Below, piece after piece: positions 10,915-30,932 of a stretch of DNA of 64,000 bases. The first letter of the stretch is position 1; each line of letters opens with the position of its first letter. Source of the DNA: Chrysomallon squamiferum (lineage: Eukaryota; Mollusca; Gastropoda; Neomphalida; Peltospiridae); NCBI GenBank assembly GCA_012295275.1, contig CM022668.1, positions 7,340,318 to 7,404,317 of the forward strand, written 5' to 3'. The position numbers and the translations under genes were made by a program. The notes below the pieces were generated by a model. It ran no database searches. It had not been told where the DNA came from and saw only the letters and a list, made by a program, of their open reading frames with translations.

Positions 10915-13900
10915 TATATGTTTACTAATACAAGACTGTAGACAGACACACAAAGAAAAATACACATACACACAGAGACACAGACATCTAACAACACAAA
11001 ACAAAACATACATACAGACATACAGAAATAATCACATATAAACACAAACAATCCAAAACACACATACATACATAAACATATATAAACACTAACAATACAA
11101 AACACATACATACATACATACACACATACATAAACATATATAAACACTAACAATACAAATCACAGACACACAGATGTACCTAAAAATATGTAAACACTAA
11201 CAATTCAAAGCACAGACACACATACATACATACATAACATATATAAACACAAACAATGCAAAACAAAACCACACATACATAACTAAACATATATAAACAC
11301 TAAGAATATAAAACACAGACACACATACATACATACATACATACATATATAAACACAATACAAAACAGAGACACACATAAATGCATTGATAAACATATAT
11401 AAACACTAACAATACAAAGCACAGACACACATACATAACTAAACATTTATAAACACTAACAATACAATATATACACACACATACATACATAAGCTTATAT
11501 AAACACTGACAAAAATAAATACAGACACACATACATACATAAAAATATATAAACACTAACAATACAAAACACAAACACACATACATACATACATAAATAT
11601 ATATAAACACAAACAATGCAAAACAAACCCACACATACATACATACCTAAACATATATAAACACTAACAATACAAAACACATACATACATACATAAACAT
11701 ATATAACATTAACAATACAAAACACAGACATACACACATATATACATAAACATATATAAATACAATACAACATAAATACACAGACACATAAATATATATA
11801 AACACAACACAAAAGCACACATACATACACACATGCATATAGACTTAAACATATATATTAACAAACAATACAGACCACAGATACAATATACACATTAACT
11901 AATATAAACATAAACAACAGAAAACATAGACACACACACACACACACACATACATACATAAACATATATAAACACAAATACAAAACACAAAATACAAAAC
12001 AATACAAAAGAATGACACAAATACATAGACATAAACATATATAAACACAAACAATATACATACATATGTAAACATGTAAACACAAATACAAAACACAGAC
12101 ACATATACATACATACATAAACATATCTAAACACTAGCAATACAAAACAGACACACATACATATATACATACATAAACATATATAAACACAGATACACAT
12201 ACATACATACATAAACATATATAAACATTAACAATACAAAACACAGACACACATACATACATAAACATATACATACAAACAATACAAAACACAGACACAT
12301 ATACATACATACATAAACATATAAATACTAACAATACAAAACACAGACACATACATGCATACATACAAAAACATATATAAATACTAACAACACAATACAA
12401 AACACAGAAACACATATGTACATAACTTATAAACACCAACTATAGAAAACATACATAAGCACAAAGAGTACAAAACACAAATACATACATATATAAAAAT
12501 ATATAAACACTAACAATACAAAACAGACACATACATAAACAAATATAAACATTATACAAAACATACATACATAAACATATATATATACAACATAAAACAT
12601 ATATAAACATATATAAAATACAATAAACAGTAACAATACAAACACACATACATACATACATATATAAACATATATAAACACAATATAAAAACAGACACAA
12701 TTCATACAACATATATAAACATATAAACAAAACACACACACACACACATACATACAAACATATATAAACACTAACATAAAAAAAACCACAATACAAACAG
12801 ACACACATTCATAAAACATATATAAACACAGCACAAAAATAAACACAGACAAATAAACACATAAACATATATAAACACTAACAGTATAAAAAGAGACACA
12901 TACATACATACATAAACATATATAAAATAGAAACAATGACAAAAAATAAACACAGACAAATAAACACATAAACATATATAAACACTAACAATACAAAACA
13001 GAGACACACACACATGCATACATACATAAACATATATAAACACTAACAATACAAAAAGAGAGACACATACATGCATACATACATAAACATATAAACACTA
13101 ACAAGACAAAACACAGACACACATACATACATGCACACATAAACATATATAAACACTAATAGTACAAAACAGAGACAGCCTTACATACATATATAAACAT
13201 ATATAAACACAATACAAAACACAGACACACATACATGCATACATACATAAACATATATAAACACAATACAAAACATATATACACATACATACATACCTAA
13301 ACATTTAAACACAATACAAATTCACAGACATACATACATACATACATAAACATATATTAACACAAACAATACAAAACACACACAAACATACATATATATA
13401 TACATAAACATATATAAACACTAACAATACAAAACATAGACACACACACACACATACATACATAAACATATATAAACAGTAACAATACAAAACATAGACA
13501 CACATACTTACATATATAAATATATAAACAGAATAGAAAACACATACACACACACACATACATACATACATACATAAACATATATAAACACTAACAGTAC
13601 AAAACAGAGACACACATACATATATACATTAACATATATAAACACTGACAATACAAAACAGACACACATACATACATACTGATATATATATAAATACTAA
13701 TGATACAAAACACACACATACATAGACATATAAACACTAACAATACAAAAGACAAACACACATACATATATTCCTACATAAACATATAAACACTGACAAT
13801 GCAAAAACCACACACACACACACACACACACAAACACTAACACTAGAAAACAGACATAAAAAACAGACATAAACTTATATAAACATAAACAATGCAAAAG

Positions 13901-13960
13901 ACAGACAAACATACAAATATACATAAAGATATATAAAGACTAACTCATAAAAAATACATA
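10915..13960 (+). repeat. ~50-bp minisatellite of composite repeat, copy C
   Basis: About 3 kb with roughly 60 units of the same type as 2226-3700, twice the length of copy A and five times copy B. Higher-order groups of units recur. The long minus-strand frames (up to about 180 codons) overlap one another in several frames and are not credible genes. Confidence 0.9.
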
Positions 13961-13969
13961 TAAGCATAG

Positions 13970-14384
13970 ATAACTAAACAAAATGCGTAACCTGTTTAGA
14001 GTGGTGTGTGTTGAAAAAACATTTACCAAGTTTGAACTTACTTTTCGTATCATTTCATATGTTATCAAATTAGGGACTGCAATGCTTAAATAAATAATTA
14101 ATCATTTGTTTACAGAATTTGTAAAAACGTTTGTGCGTATATAGATTAATTTAATGCGATAGAAATATTTGATTAAACTAATTTTATCTACGATATAAAA
14201 TCTATAATTTATCAAAGTTACTGCGGAAATAAAAATCATTTTATACCTTAAAACAAAGAATTTCTAGCAAGAGAAAACGACATGACATTCACAATGGCTG
14301 TCCACCGTGACGTTTGACAATTGTTGACGTCATTTTGCCACTCGGAATAATTCGGTAAATCTCGTTTGTTACATATCTTGGTCT
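13970..14384 (+). repeat. Tail module of composite repeat, copy C
   Basis: Same orientation as 3745-4215, with TGACGTCA near 14327. It ends at ACATATCTTGG and is followed by a T run, lacking the last 20 or so bases seen in copies A and B. Confidence 0.85.
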
Positions 14385-14768
14385 TTTTTTTTTTTTTTTA
14401 ATAAGACCGTTCAATAAATTTAGTAACATATTATAATAGCTAGGTTAATTATTAATACATGAACTGAAATATAACGGTGCTTTTTCAAATCCAATCCAAT
14501 TCGCTTTAGTTTATAATTTGTTTGCTGTTGTTTCTAACTGAACTATCAAAATTCGTTTCGAGAACCGTATCAGAAAGAAAAAATCGAGTTACTGTGAATA
14601 AACTGAATTTTATTATTTATTTCAAAAGAAACACCACCACCACCACCACAACTAATAATAATGATAATAAATTTTAGAAATTTCACAAAATATACTTAAC
14701 TGGATAAGTGTGCGCGTATCTATTTGTATAGCGTGATCGCATGAATGTTTTTTGTTGTTTTTGTTGTT
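14385..14768. other. AT-rich spacer
   Basis: T run at 14387-14399, a CAC trinucleotide run near 14630, and otherwise unremarkable sequence without exon signals. Confidence 0.5.
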
Positions 14769-14779
14769 GTTGTTGTTGT

Positions 14780-14871
<92 letters not shown>
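14769..14871. repeat. (GTT)n(GT)n(GA)n compound microsatellite
   Basis: Three simple repeats in direct succession. The open frames of Ser-Leu and Thr-His on the complement are artefacts. Confidence 0.95.
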
Positions 14872-14874
<3 letters not shown>

Positions 14875-15050
14875 CATAAGAAAGATAGATATACCCTGAA
14901 AGCGCCGTTGTACAGAAGTTGTTCATGGGACAAGAAACGTGTAAAAAAAAAAGATATTCTACATATATAATATTATTTATTTATTTATTTATTTTATATT
15001 ATATATTCTTATTTTATTTTTTATATTTATTGGTGAAACGGTCGTTCAAC

Positions 15051-15066
15051 TGCTTTTCGAAAAGCA
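15051..15066. promoter_or_regulatory. Perfect 16-bp palindrome upstream of the paraoxonase gene
   Basis: TGCTTTTCGAAAAGCA is its own complement over 16 bases. It lies 60 bases before a TATA-like sequence. The inverted TTC/GAA core resembles one arm pair of a heat-shock element, but the spacing is not the standard one. Confidence 0.4.
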
Positions 15067-15127
15067 ATGACCTTTGAACCATAATATTAGATCGACAGGG
15101 GACGTTACTCTGACTCATAAAATAAAA

Positions 15128-15138
15128 TATATATAAAA
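15128..15138 (+). promoter_or_regulatory. TATA-like sequence, possible paraoxonase promoter
   Basis: TATATATAAAA some 70-80 bases before a strong splice donor (CGACAG|GTGAGG at 15208). The genome is AT-rich, so the match alone is weak; the position relative to the inferred 5' UTR exon is what suggests it. Confidence 0.35.
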
Positions 15139-15159
15139 TTAATTGCTATACCAGTATTC

Positions 15160-15207
15160 TCGGCCGTTGTTCACAAGACAATCAGTTCATAGCTGAATAT
15201 TCGACAG
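15160..15207 (+). other. Candidate 5' UTR exon of the paraoxonase gene
   Basis: The ATG exon of the paraoxonase gene is preceded by an acceptor (TATTTCAG at 15918-15925), implying a non-coding exon upstream. The best donor nearby is at 15208. This exon and its start are inferred, not proven. Confidence 0.4.
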
Positions 15208-15842
15208 GTGAGGATAATAATGACTGTAATGCTTGCATTTAGCAACTGAATAAATTTAAAGAACTTTCAATTGCTTTTGTTCAGATGTGGTGAAGGTCAA
15301 ATATTCTAACTTCAAAGTTATATAATATTAAATCGGGCTTTGAAGTGCAGACTGCATTCTTCTTTTTTCATTCTTTTTTCTTTCATTCTTTCTTTTTGTC
15401 TTTCAGTGTTTCATTGTTTCCTTAATTTCCCCATCCCCAATTTGTTTATTTATTTATTTATTTACTTATTTTTCGATATAAACTTGGCAATTCATAAATT
15501 TTAAAATAAATAAATAAACGAAAGTAAAACATGATTGAATAAAAATAATAATATTGTCGTCTGATTTCAGTTTTGTTATTTACGTATTATTAAAACTAAA
15601 ACCGCGTCGCAATTAACAAAACAGCCATGTATTTAGATAAAGTAGTTATTTCGTCTGCCACTGTGTAAACCCATTTGATATTGCAGATTGATATATTACA
15701 TCTATTTATAAAAATAAGGAATATATTTTCAAGCAGCAGTGAAGTAGGCCTGCTAGTAACGAGTTGATTTTAGATTATTTGTCTTGTCATCTAAAACACT
15801 GTTATATTACAGTTTTCCTGTTATTAATCCCTAAAAGAATCT

Positions 15843-15844
<2 letters not shown>

Positions 15845-15888
<44 letters not shown>

Positions 15889-15891
15889 TTA
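15845..15891. repeat. (TTA)n microsatellite in the 5' UTR intron
   Basis: Uninterrupted ATT units about 35 bases before the acceptor of the ATG exon. Confidence 0.95.
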
Positions 15892-15934
15892 CATTTATAA
15901 ATATATTATTATTTTTATATTTCAGAGTTTCACC

Positions 15935-22978
<7,044 letters not shown>

Positions 22979-23730
22979 TTCCCTCCATTAATGCAAAGCA
23001 TTTAAGCTATAGGTTTTCTAGGAATTTTATTTTCCTCTGTAATTTTCATTATTAAGTAAGAACATTAAGTAAAATGTATTTTAGGAAAAGAATATTCCTT
23101 TGTAATGTCCACCATTAATATTGCATATTTAATGTATTTTTTATTATGTTAATAATATTTTTGTAATTTCTCCAGTATATTAAACCCCTTAAGTTGGAGG
23201 TCCCATAACATTTGTGTTCTTATGAAATTTCCACCATTAAATAAAGTATGTAAATGTGTTTTTCTCACATCACTTTTCAAGAATTGTGGTGGTCATTTCA
23301 CTTTCCTCACTAAATTAATTAGTGAAATCGTATTAGGCAGAATTTGATACCTAATGTGTTCATTTAGTCTTCCCAACTCTTTGTTAAATCAAAAACACTA
23401 TCATGTTTTTAGAGTATCATTTGGATCTGAATATCATTTGGATCTAAATTTAGGATTTTTCAAGTCATTACAATTCAAAAACAAAATCTCGCATTCTGAT
23501 GTCAATATCTCATTCTGACAGGAAACTGAAGCTAACTGGTTACAGTGGTCTAACAATAAAACTGAATATTCAGTATAGATCACATACTGTATCACTGATT
23601 ATATTATTGATTCACCAATTGATTCATTGGACCAATCCATGTTTTGTTTAGTTTTTATATATATAAGCTAACTGGTTAAATATGTTACAATAAAATGAAT
23701 TTATGCATTCCTTTGTAATTTTAGTTTATC
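22979..23730 (+). repeat. Paraoxonase 3' UTR and flank with repeats of the stop region
   Basis: The stop context TTCCTTTGTAATTCCCTCCA at 22969 recurs in degraded form at 23030, 23095, 23155 and 23705, often followed by CCATTAA. The best polyadenylation signal is AATAAA at 23240-23245, giving a 3' UTR of about 270 bases. Confidence 0.6.
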
Positions 23731-25763
23731 ATTAAAAAAGATTGCAATAAGTAATTTTATTTAAAAAAGATTGCATAAGTAAGATTTTTTCTATTACTTT
23801 AATGTATCTTTGTAAATATATTTAAAGTATTAATATTGTAAAGATCTTTTTTAATTCTTTTATGAGTATTTATGGTGTTTGAAATGAATTATACTATAAT
23901 ATCATTAGAACTGGTTAAACACTGAAGAGATACAAGAATATAATTTTGTTTTTTCTGTTTTAAGGTTATCTATGCAAACCTAACAGAATTAGTATTATGT
24001 GCAAAACATTTTCATAGGGAGGGGGAATTCTAGCATTGTGATAAAAATATTTAGAGGGAAGGGGAGTTTTATCATTATCTGTACAATATTTGCATAAGGA
24101 TGGTGACTTCTGGTGTTATATACAAAAATTTACATTGCATATAAATATTTACATAGATAAGTGAACTTTGACATTATATACATTATATTTACTTAAAACT
24201 GGAGAATTCTTACATTGTATCCAAAATATCTATATAGAGAAATTTGTTTTCAGAGTACTTGGATGAGAATATATAGTTAACAAAATAAATAAATAAAATG
24301 ATGCTGTTAGTATCAATATCAATCAATCATCAAGTTTCAAATGTACAAATAAATTTATTTTATTTATTGAATGCTTTACAAATATGTGAAATCCATTTTC
24401 TTATTCAGTGCAAACAGGATTTTTTAGCAGGTGAAATATTTATGATTTTACACAGAAAAGAATTTTAAAAACTATCTTTGTACATAACATAGTTAAGTCC
24501 TAAAGTTGTTCCAAGACATTTATTTTTTGAGCAGCTAACATTCATTATTTATACTTTTATAATTAAAGATTTATTATTCATTTTTTTTATATTTAATACA
24601 AATAATCAGTATTGTTTATATATATATATATATTTTACAAATAATGATAATAGGTCTTCCTGTATCATAATTAACACATCATACAAGATTTCACAAAAGT
24701 TATGCAAATCTGATGAAATTAATTTTTAAGTCATTAATTTTCTACCATTATATAACATGACAAAATTGATTTATTGTTAAATTTATGATTTGATGTATGA
24801 AATACATCATCAGAACTGACCGATGTGAATTTAAACGTATTTGATGTTGTCATATCAGCAAAGAAGATTAATTAATTAATAAATAATAATGATGATGATG
24901 ACAGTAATAATAATCAACAATCATATTAAACATATTATGCCTTTTCTAATTTTGAATGCCTTAATGTATTTTTATTTTTTATAAAGTAGTATATAAATGT
25001 TCATGAAAAACAGTAGTTATATTTTTAATTAGTTGCTGATAAAAACTTGAATTTCATTAGTTAAGAGTTTCAATTTACTTCAAAATAATATTGACTCATT
25101 AATGAAATTGATCAACAGTAGCCTGTAACATAGATAGGCATGGAGAATTTTTTTATACTATTTGTATTTTTATAATTGTTTAGATTTTTTGTTTAACTGA
25201 GATATTTCAATAGCATTACAGTTGTTATATACTTTACAATGATTAGATATTTTTGTATATTTTTTAATGTTTTTACATGAAAACTATTCGACAATATAGT
25301 TACAGCATTAATTTTATAGTCAGATAAAGTGTTCTGATTTTTTGTTTATTCTAAATATACAGAATTTATACATTAAATTAAATAAATGTATTTAAATTTG
25401 TTTGGTGGTTTGTTCTTTATTTTAAGTTTTATGTAGTTCCAGCATGTGCTCCAGAGACAAAATGCAGCTGAAAATTAAGAAAATCACTATTGTTTTAAAC
25501 CTCACTTGATTTTTTTTTTTTTTTCAAATGTGGTAATAAATGGTTGCTTAAAAGTGGTCACTTACTGTCACATTAAAAACATCATAAACTTTCTCTGTGT
25601 TTATTACAAAGATGAACAAGGTGCCAAGTTTCTTTCAAGACTATTCCATTGATACAAAGCCTGAATACCTTACTTGAATTCTTTGTCACAAACCTACACA
25701 GATGTAACTGGGAGCACATACCAATTATTAAAAACTCACTTGATCTAAAATATTTCATTAGAG

Positions 25764-25813
<50 letters not shown>

Positions 25814-27100
25814 TTTGTTTAATGCTAACATAGCACAAAAATAAAATCAGCTCTTGGATGTTTATTCAAAGATAAATAAAATATTCATTAGAAGTTAAAG
25901 TATCTTTAGATAAAGTGGGGATTATTTTTTAGGCTGATTATATAGTGGATAATTGTGCAAATTAATTTAAAACTCATAGTGGATTATAAAAGAGTGATCA
26001 TTTTAGTAGAGGTTAAAATACTATTAGATAATGTGTGAATTGTCTACAAGGCTAATTAAATTTATTAATTTGGTATGTTTATTTAAAACTTGTAGAAGAT
26101 TATGATATTTCACATTACCATCTGATCTAAAATGTTTCATTCAGAGGCTGAAGTTATGTTAAGCTAATTAGATTGTGGGCAGTTGGACAAGTTCATTTAA
26201 AACTGGCAGAGCACTGAGAGAGTTAACTGTAGTAGGTGTGTCTGTGTGTTTGTGGTGTGTGCATACATTTTACAGAGATAATGATATAGTTTACATTAGC
26301 AATAATCACTAATCGGAAGGTACATATGCGTTTTTGTGTATACATTTATTTTACAAACATTAACATTTAGTTTATATTAGCCATTTTCACAAATTTGCAG
26401 GATAATTGTGTAATCAACATTTGCCCATTTTATCTAATTAATGATCACTAGCTGGTACAAAAGTTGATGTAAGGTAGATAAGTAAATTACTTTTATTTGA
26501 ATAATTAAATGCTAGTAAATTTATCAAAAGACCAGCATTGATTTGAATTCATATTTCTTTCCAGTTAAACATATATATATATATATATACACACATACGA
26601 TAAAAGTCCTTGTAATAATTTGTCATCTTTGTTATTTCAGCTACTTCTATTAAATTTTTCTTTTAATTTCAGATGTTTTTCAATTAAATAGTTTATATAA
26701 TACATACAAAGCCACACTGACAAACACAAAATAACCCAGAATATTTTATATCATCAAATGTACACATGAATCAATCAATGTGAGATGAAAGTTGAATTGT
26801 CTCCCATTCATCTGGTCTTGACAAAGACATTTTGCAAGACAAAATTAAATGGTATATGAATAAAAAGATCTGAAGGCAGTAACAGTGGAAATTTAGTGGC
26901 AAATGGATAACAGAGAAAGAAAAAAAAAAAAACCCAATAATGGAGAACTGACAATGAAATTATCTGTGGTGCCTAAAAGATTCTCTTTATAATGCAAAAA
27001 GGAAAACAGTGTCAAATTTTGAAGACTAACAATAAAACAAAGATAACATTTGTTAAAAAACATATCAAAAGCTAGGAAAAACAGAAGCTGTGAAAGATAA
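23731..27100. other. Intergenic region between convergent genes
   Basis: No exon recognised. It holds diverged tandem repeats: 50-60-bp units at 24000-24245 (pattern TTCTxxCATTATATxxAAAA, TATTTACATA), 130-150-bp units at 25690-26270 (pattern TTAAAACTxxTAGxxGATTA), a TTTA run at 25766-25810 and a TA/CA run near 26570-26595. Confidence 0.6.
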
Positions 27101-27108
27101 TAAACATG

Positions 27109-27131
27109 TTTATTGAGGGAATCAGTTTATT
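27109..27131 (-). terminator. Polyadenylation signals of RPS26
   Basis: Two AATAAA hexamers on the minus strand (27131-27126 and 27114-27109), 32 and 49 bases after the stop codon. This gives a very short 3' UTR, usual for ribosomal protein genes. Confidence 0.65.
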
Positions 27132-27162
27132 TCTGTTATTAACATTATTAACATTTACACAG

Positions 27163-27198
27163 TTAACGAGCTGTTCCAACTCTGGGTCCAGCACCCTC
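27163..27198 (-). CDS. RPS26: RPS26 coding exon 4
   Basis: Eleven residues and TAA, phase 0. Acceptor TTTTTCAG. A second AG three bases further in (after GAG) could be used as an alternative NAGNAG-like acceptor dropping one Glu. Confidence 0.88.
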   Translation of the reverse strand, partial: EGAGPRVGTAR

Positions 27199-29923
27199 CT
27201 GAAAAACAAAAATAAAAATATTTAAAATTTATTTACATAAAATATTATATCTGCAGAGTTAACTTACTTAAATATATTATGACATTCTTTACAAATTTAT
27301 TTCCTTCAAAATCATCAAAGATATGTTACTGGTATTCTTACTAGTTCCAAATATGATTTTTATCATACATCAGAATACAACTACAAAAGAACTTATATGG
27401 GTTTGAATTTGAATTTTCACCATACTTGCCCACTACATACTTTGGGAAGCATTTTACATGAAATGCAGTACAGACTGTAATTTTATTTTACAACACACGG
27501 AAGATGTATTAAATGCTGGTTGTATCAAATACACACCCTCATTGGTCTGAATCTGAGTGGTGGACTGCGATCTTTCCTTGCCTCTCGTGACCTGTTTCTC
27601 ACCACCTTCGAGTGAATGGCACACGACACACAGTACAGAAGCTTTGCATACAGCTTAGGCAGAGCATACACTGAAAATAAAAAACATTTATCAAGTATGT
27701 ATTTTACTCACACTCTCACACACACACATTACCTACAATATATCTAATATATCATATACAATGAAATAATAACATTTATCAAGTATCTATTTTACATGTA
27801 TATGTTCCATACACTGAAAATTGTATTTTATATAAACTATTGAGTATTTATTTTACACGTATATATTACATACAGTAAGTATTGTACATGTGTATTATCT
27901 ACAGTATATCACAAACTGAAAATAAAAACCATTAATTATATACATCATCTACTCTCATGTTCACAGAAAACAAAAACTATCCTATCCAAAAAATAAAAAT
28001 CTGTATTATTACACACACATAAATGTATAGTAAAAAAATAAGTGGGTTAACAAACATTAAAATGCTACTGCAACTGTCCAGTTTGCCCCAGTTTGAAGGT
28101 GAAGTAAGTCAAAACCAGTCCATAATTTTGTAAATTATTATATTGTACAATGGTAAGTTGTACAACTCAGAAAACAGATTGTAATAACAGAAAAATATTT
28201 TAAAGTTTACCATGTACCAAGTTAAAATTTATGAAATATAGGTTACAGTACTGAATTAAATGTTAAAGATATGGAGATTTAAAAGCTGAATAACTAGAAA
28301 TAGAAATTTTTATATAATATAGAATTCACTATTTTGTAACTATAATTCTGACCAAAAGAGTAATATAAAATAATAATATTCTCTTCACAAATGATAGCAT
28401 GGAAAATTTTTAAGAAACTCTCAGTAAACTGCAATCATGTTTACAACCTGGTTATTTGAAAGAAACTTCTAATTTAAAAAAAATAATTTTAAATTAGAAG
28501 ATATATTATTAGTATTAATCCAGTATTTTCCACACTTTTATGAAACAACAGTGTTGTGTTATTATTCCCTTCCTCTTTATATTTTTAATATTATAATTGT
28601 CAGTACAATTAAAATATATTTAAACAATTAAAATGATCTATTTTTTAATCACTCTGTAGTATATTAAATGAAAATTAAATATTTTTATTAAACATTTATA
28701 AAATTCTATGCAATACCTCATCTGAATTTCTGACACCCAAATTTGTTACAGTAATTCATGTTCAAACGGGACCTTCATAAATATTTTGATGAGCAACACA
28801 CCTACATGAAATACTATATAAAAAAACATACCTTCATAAACACTAGCATCAGAAATATCTCTCACAGCAGCCGCTTCAACAATGTTCCTGATCACAAATT
28901 TCTTTATAGCTTTGTCCTTCGGAACACATCGCGCACAGTTAGTACAGCGGATGAATTTTACATGACCACGACCTTTCTTTGATCGACCATTATTTCTCCT
29001 TTTTGAAGTCTGAAAATAAATATTTCATAATTCATATATAAAATAAATACATTTTTTTATTTACTCATTTTTATTTTTTAACATCTTAATTCTTCTTTTT
29101 GAAGAAATAATAATTTAGCAGAGTAATATGCACAACTTTCTTACTGTAGCATAAACTATACCCTTTAGTTTAACACAATCATTTTCCAGTGAAGCATATT
29201 TGTGAATAATTTACCTATGTAATGCAATTAAAAGATGACTTGATATTGGCATTGTCATGTTATGTAATGGTAACTTTTGACAGCAAGTTGTGTCAAGTTC
29301 ATATATTTCATGTTTTAGATGTAATGTTTGTATTTGAACATTTTTGTTTTGGATTAAAAATCTTACAATGTAATGAAAATGAAAATAGGAAATTTAAAAA
29401 AAAAAAAAAAAAAAAAATCCATCCTTACTATCCCAAACATTACAACTGAATTTGTTAATAACTGTAACTTAGAAACTAAAAGTATTAATTTTAACAGAGT
29501 AACTTATATTTAAAAGCGAATCATGACCAAAATAATTTTCTCCCAGTTCCAATGACCTGATGTTTGTACTATGTTGCATTTAATGCAATATTAATAATAT
29601 TTAATTTTTAAAAAGCAATTTCCTTAAACCTATTATGTATTAAAGTGGAACAGATTTTCTCTTAAAATCCCATAATAATCAATGAAGTCACATTGTCCGA
29701 CAGTGGTATTCATCATTTCATATCATTGCCGGCTGCGACAAAAAGTAAACCTGTCATATATATAATTTTATATAAGCCATTATTACAAAATTAACAGTTA
29801 ATTTTTGTTTTTATGCTAACAGACTTTATAAGTTACTTTATTTTCGTCACTATTTTAACAAAATTAAATGATATATAAGACTAAAATAAACTATTTCTTT
29901 GGAAGTCTGAAAGAACACACCAT
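27163..29923 (-). CDS. RPS26: 40S ribosomal protein S26, four exons
   Basis: Complete gene for the 116-residue eS26, a small-subunit protein near the mRNA exit channel. Coding exons on the minus strand: 29923-29921 (ATG only), 29009-28832, 27670-27537, 27198-27163. The ATG is split from the rest by intron 1, as in other RPS26 genes. The four zinc-site cysteines C23, C26, C74 and C77 are in place, in RCTNCARC and LYCVSC. The core [18 protein letters not shown] and [17 protein letters not shown] are family signatures. The C-terminal tail after FRPM is short and lineage-specific. One oddity is Leu at position 72, where human S26 has His before YCVSC. No other gene shares its strand nearby. Confidence 0.95.
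27537..27670 (-). CDS. RPS26: RPS26 coding exon 3
   Basis: Residues 61-105, holding C74 and C77 and the basic [15 protein letters not shown] segment. Acceptor TATTTTCAG, donor GTGTGT. Confidence 0.93.
27666..27935 (-). repeat. Tandem copies of the intron 2 acceptor region of RPS26
   Basis: The acceptor plus exon start (plus strand CATACACTGAAAAT, 27666) is repeated exactly at 27808-27821 and partly at 27911-27930 (ACAAACTGAAAATAAAAACC). Between them the motif AGTATxTATTTTAC recurs at 27694, 27782 and 27843. The copy at 27808 is a potential decoy 3' splice site. Confidence 0.7.
27936..28831. other. Remainder of RPS26 intron 2
   Basis: AT-rich, no other feature recognised. I looked for intronic box C/D snoRNAs, common in ribosomal protein genes, and did not find a convincing pair of boxes with a terminal stem. 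Confidence 0.5.
28832..29009 (-). CDS. RPS26: RPS26 coding exon 2
   Basis: Residues 2-60, with the basic N-terminus [17 protein letters not shown] and zinc-site cysteines C23 and C26. Acceptor TATTTTCAG at its high-coordinate side, donor GTATGT. Confidence 0.95.
29010..29920. other. RPS26 intron 1
   Basis: AT-rich with a poly(A) run on the plus strand near 29397-29417. No nested gene recognised. Confidence 0.6.
29921..29923 (-). CDS. RPS26: RPS26 coding exon 1 (ATG only)
   Basis: Start codon immediately followed by the donor GTGTGT. Joining it to exon 2 gives [10 protein letters not shown], the expected N-terminus. A non-coding leader of about 31 bases precedes it. Confidence 0.85.
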
Positions 29924-29943
29924 GCTTGCTGCTGGACTATTTC

Positions 29944-29954
29944 AGAAAAGGAAG
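29944..29954 (-). promoter_or_regulatory. 5' TOP motif and probable transcription start of RPS26
   Basis: The minus strand reads CTTCCTTTTCT, a C followed by ten pyrimidines, 21-31 bases before the ATG. Such 5' terminal oligopyrimidine tracts start ribosomal protein mRNAs and place them under mTOR-dependent translational control. There is no TATA box at the usual distance. Confidence 0.75.
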
Positions 29955-30280
29955 ATTAGTGCGCGCAGAGGTTGGAATTGTACTATATTGCGAGTTACCT
30001 TAAAATATATCGATTTCTGCAATTAAGCGTATATTTACATAATGCATTCTAGGAAATAAAATGTTATTTGTTTTATATATTTAAAAGGAAATGAAATGTA
30101 AATAGGGATCTATTTTGTCTTTGTGAATGATTAGTTTGACTTCCGCTCTTTAAGGGAAATAACTCGAAACACAATCAAAGGTTTCACAGCAGACTTTAAC
30201 TTGACATTTTCATTATATGAATAATTGAACATTAATATTTTTTCCATATTTTTATTTATGTACAGAATGGTCGGTTTTGT

Positions 30281-30349
<69 letters not shown>

Positions 30350-30877
30350 TTAGGTCTAAATGAAAGAACAAGAAATGAAGAAATGTTATCTTGTCTTATC
30401 TATGTCGCTTTCTAAACGTCTTTTTGAAAGAAAGGTATTCTTCTAAATGAATGAATAATATTTTAATAATATCTCACTATATCATTTTTGTATTATTAAT
30501 GATTATTAGATGACAGTTTTTACTTAACCGCACATTATTAAGTAATATTTAAATATGTTTATAAATTCGACTTTTAGACGATTGTATTATGAAAAGAAAG
30601 GAAGCCAAACGAATTTGGATCTTTTATGTTAATTTTACTTTCCCGTCGTCAAGAATTGTAAAAATTATCAACGCCTTAGATACAGCACAAAGGATGAAAT
30701 ATGTTATAATGAAAACGAGCTAGATGAAAGTTTTCTCTTAAACAGAAAAACGTTGTCTTTTAAAGAGATCTGTGGCGCTTTAATTACCTCTTAATTCAGT
30801 TCAGACGTAGAAAATAATTCAAAAGAATAATAATAATAAAGATGATGATGATTACAACTTTAACAAGAACAATAAAA

Positions 30878-30932
<55 letters not shown>

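Noticed and set aside
10915-13960. Long minus-strand open frames rich in Tyr, Val, Cys and Ile (also at 2226-3623 and on the plus strand at 6526-7024)
   Set aside because: They follow the ~50-bp minisatellite, are open in several frames at once, and have no start context, domain or codon bias. The repeat unit simply lacks stops on that strand.
27199-29920. Intronic box C/D snoRNAs in RPS26
   Set aside because: TGATGA-like sequences occur (for example complement of 27311-27316 and 29711-29717), but no D box with terminal stem is found at a suitable distance.
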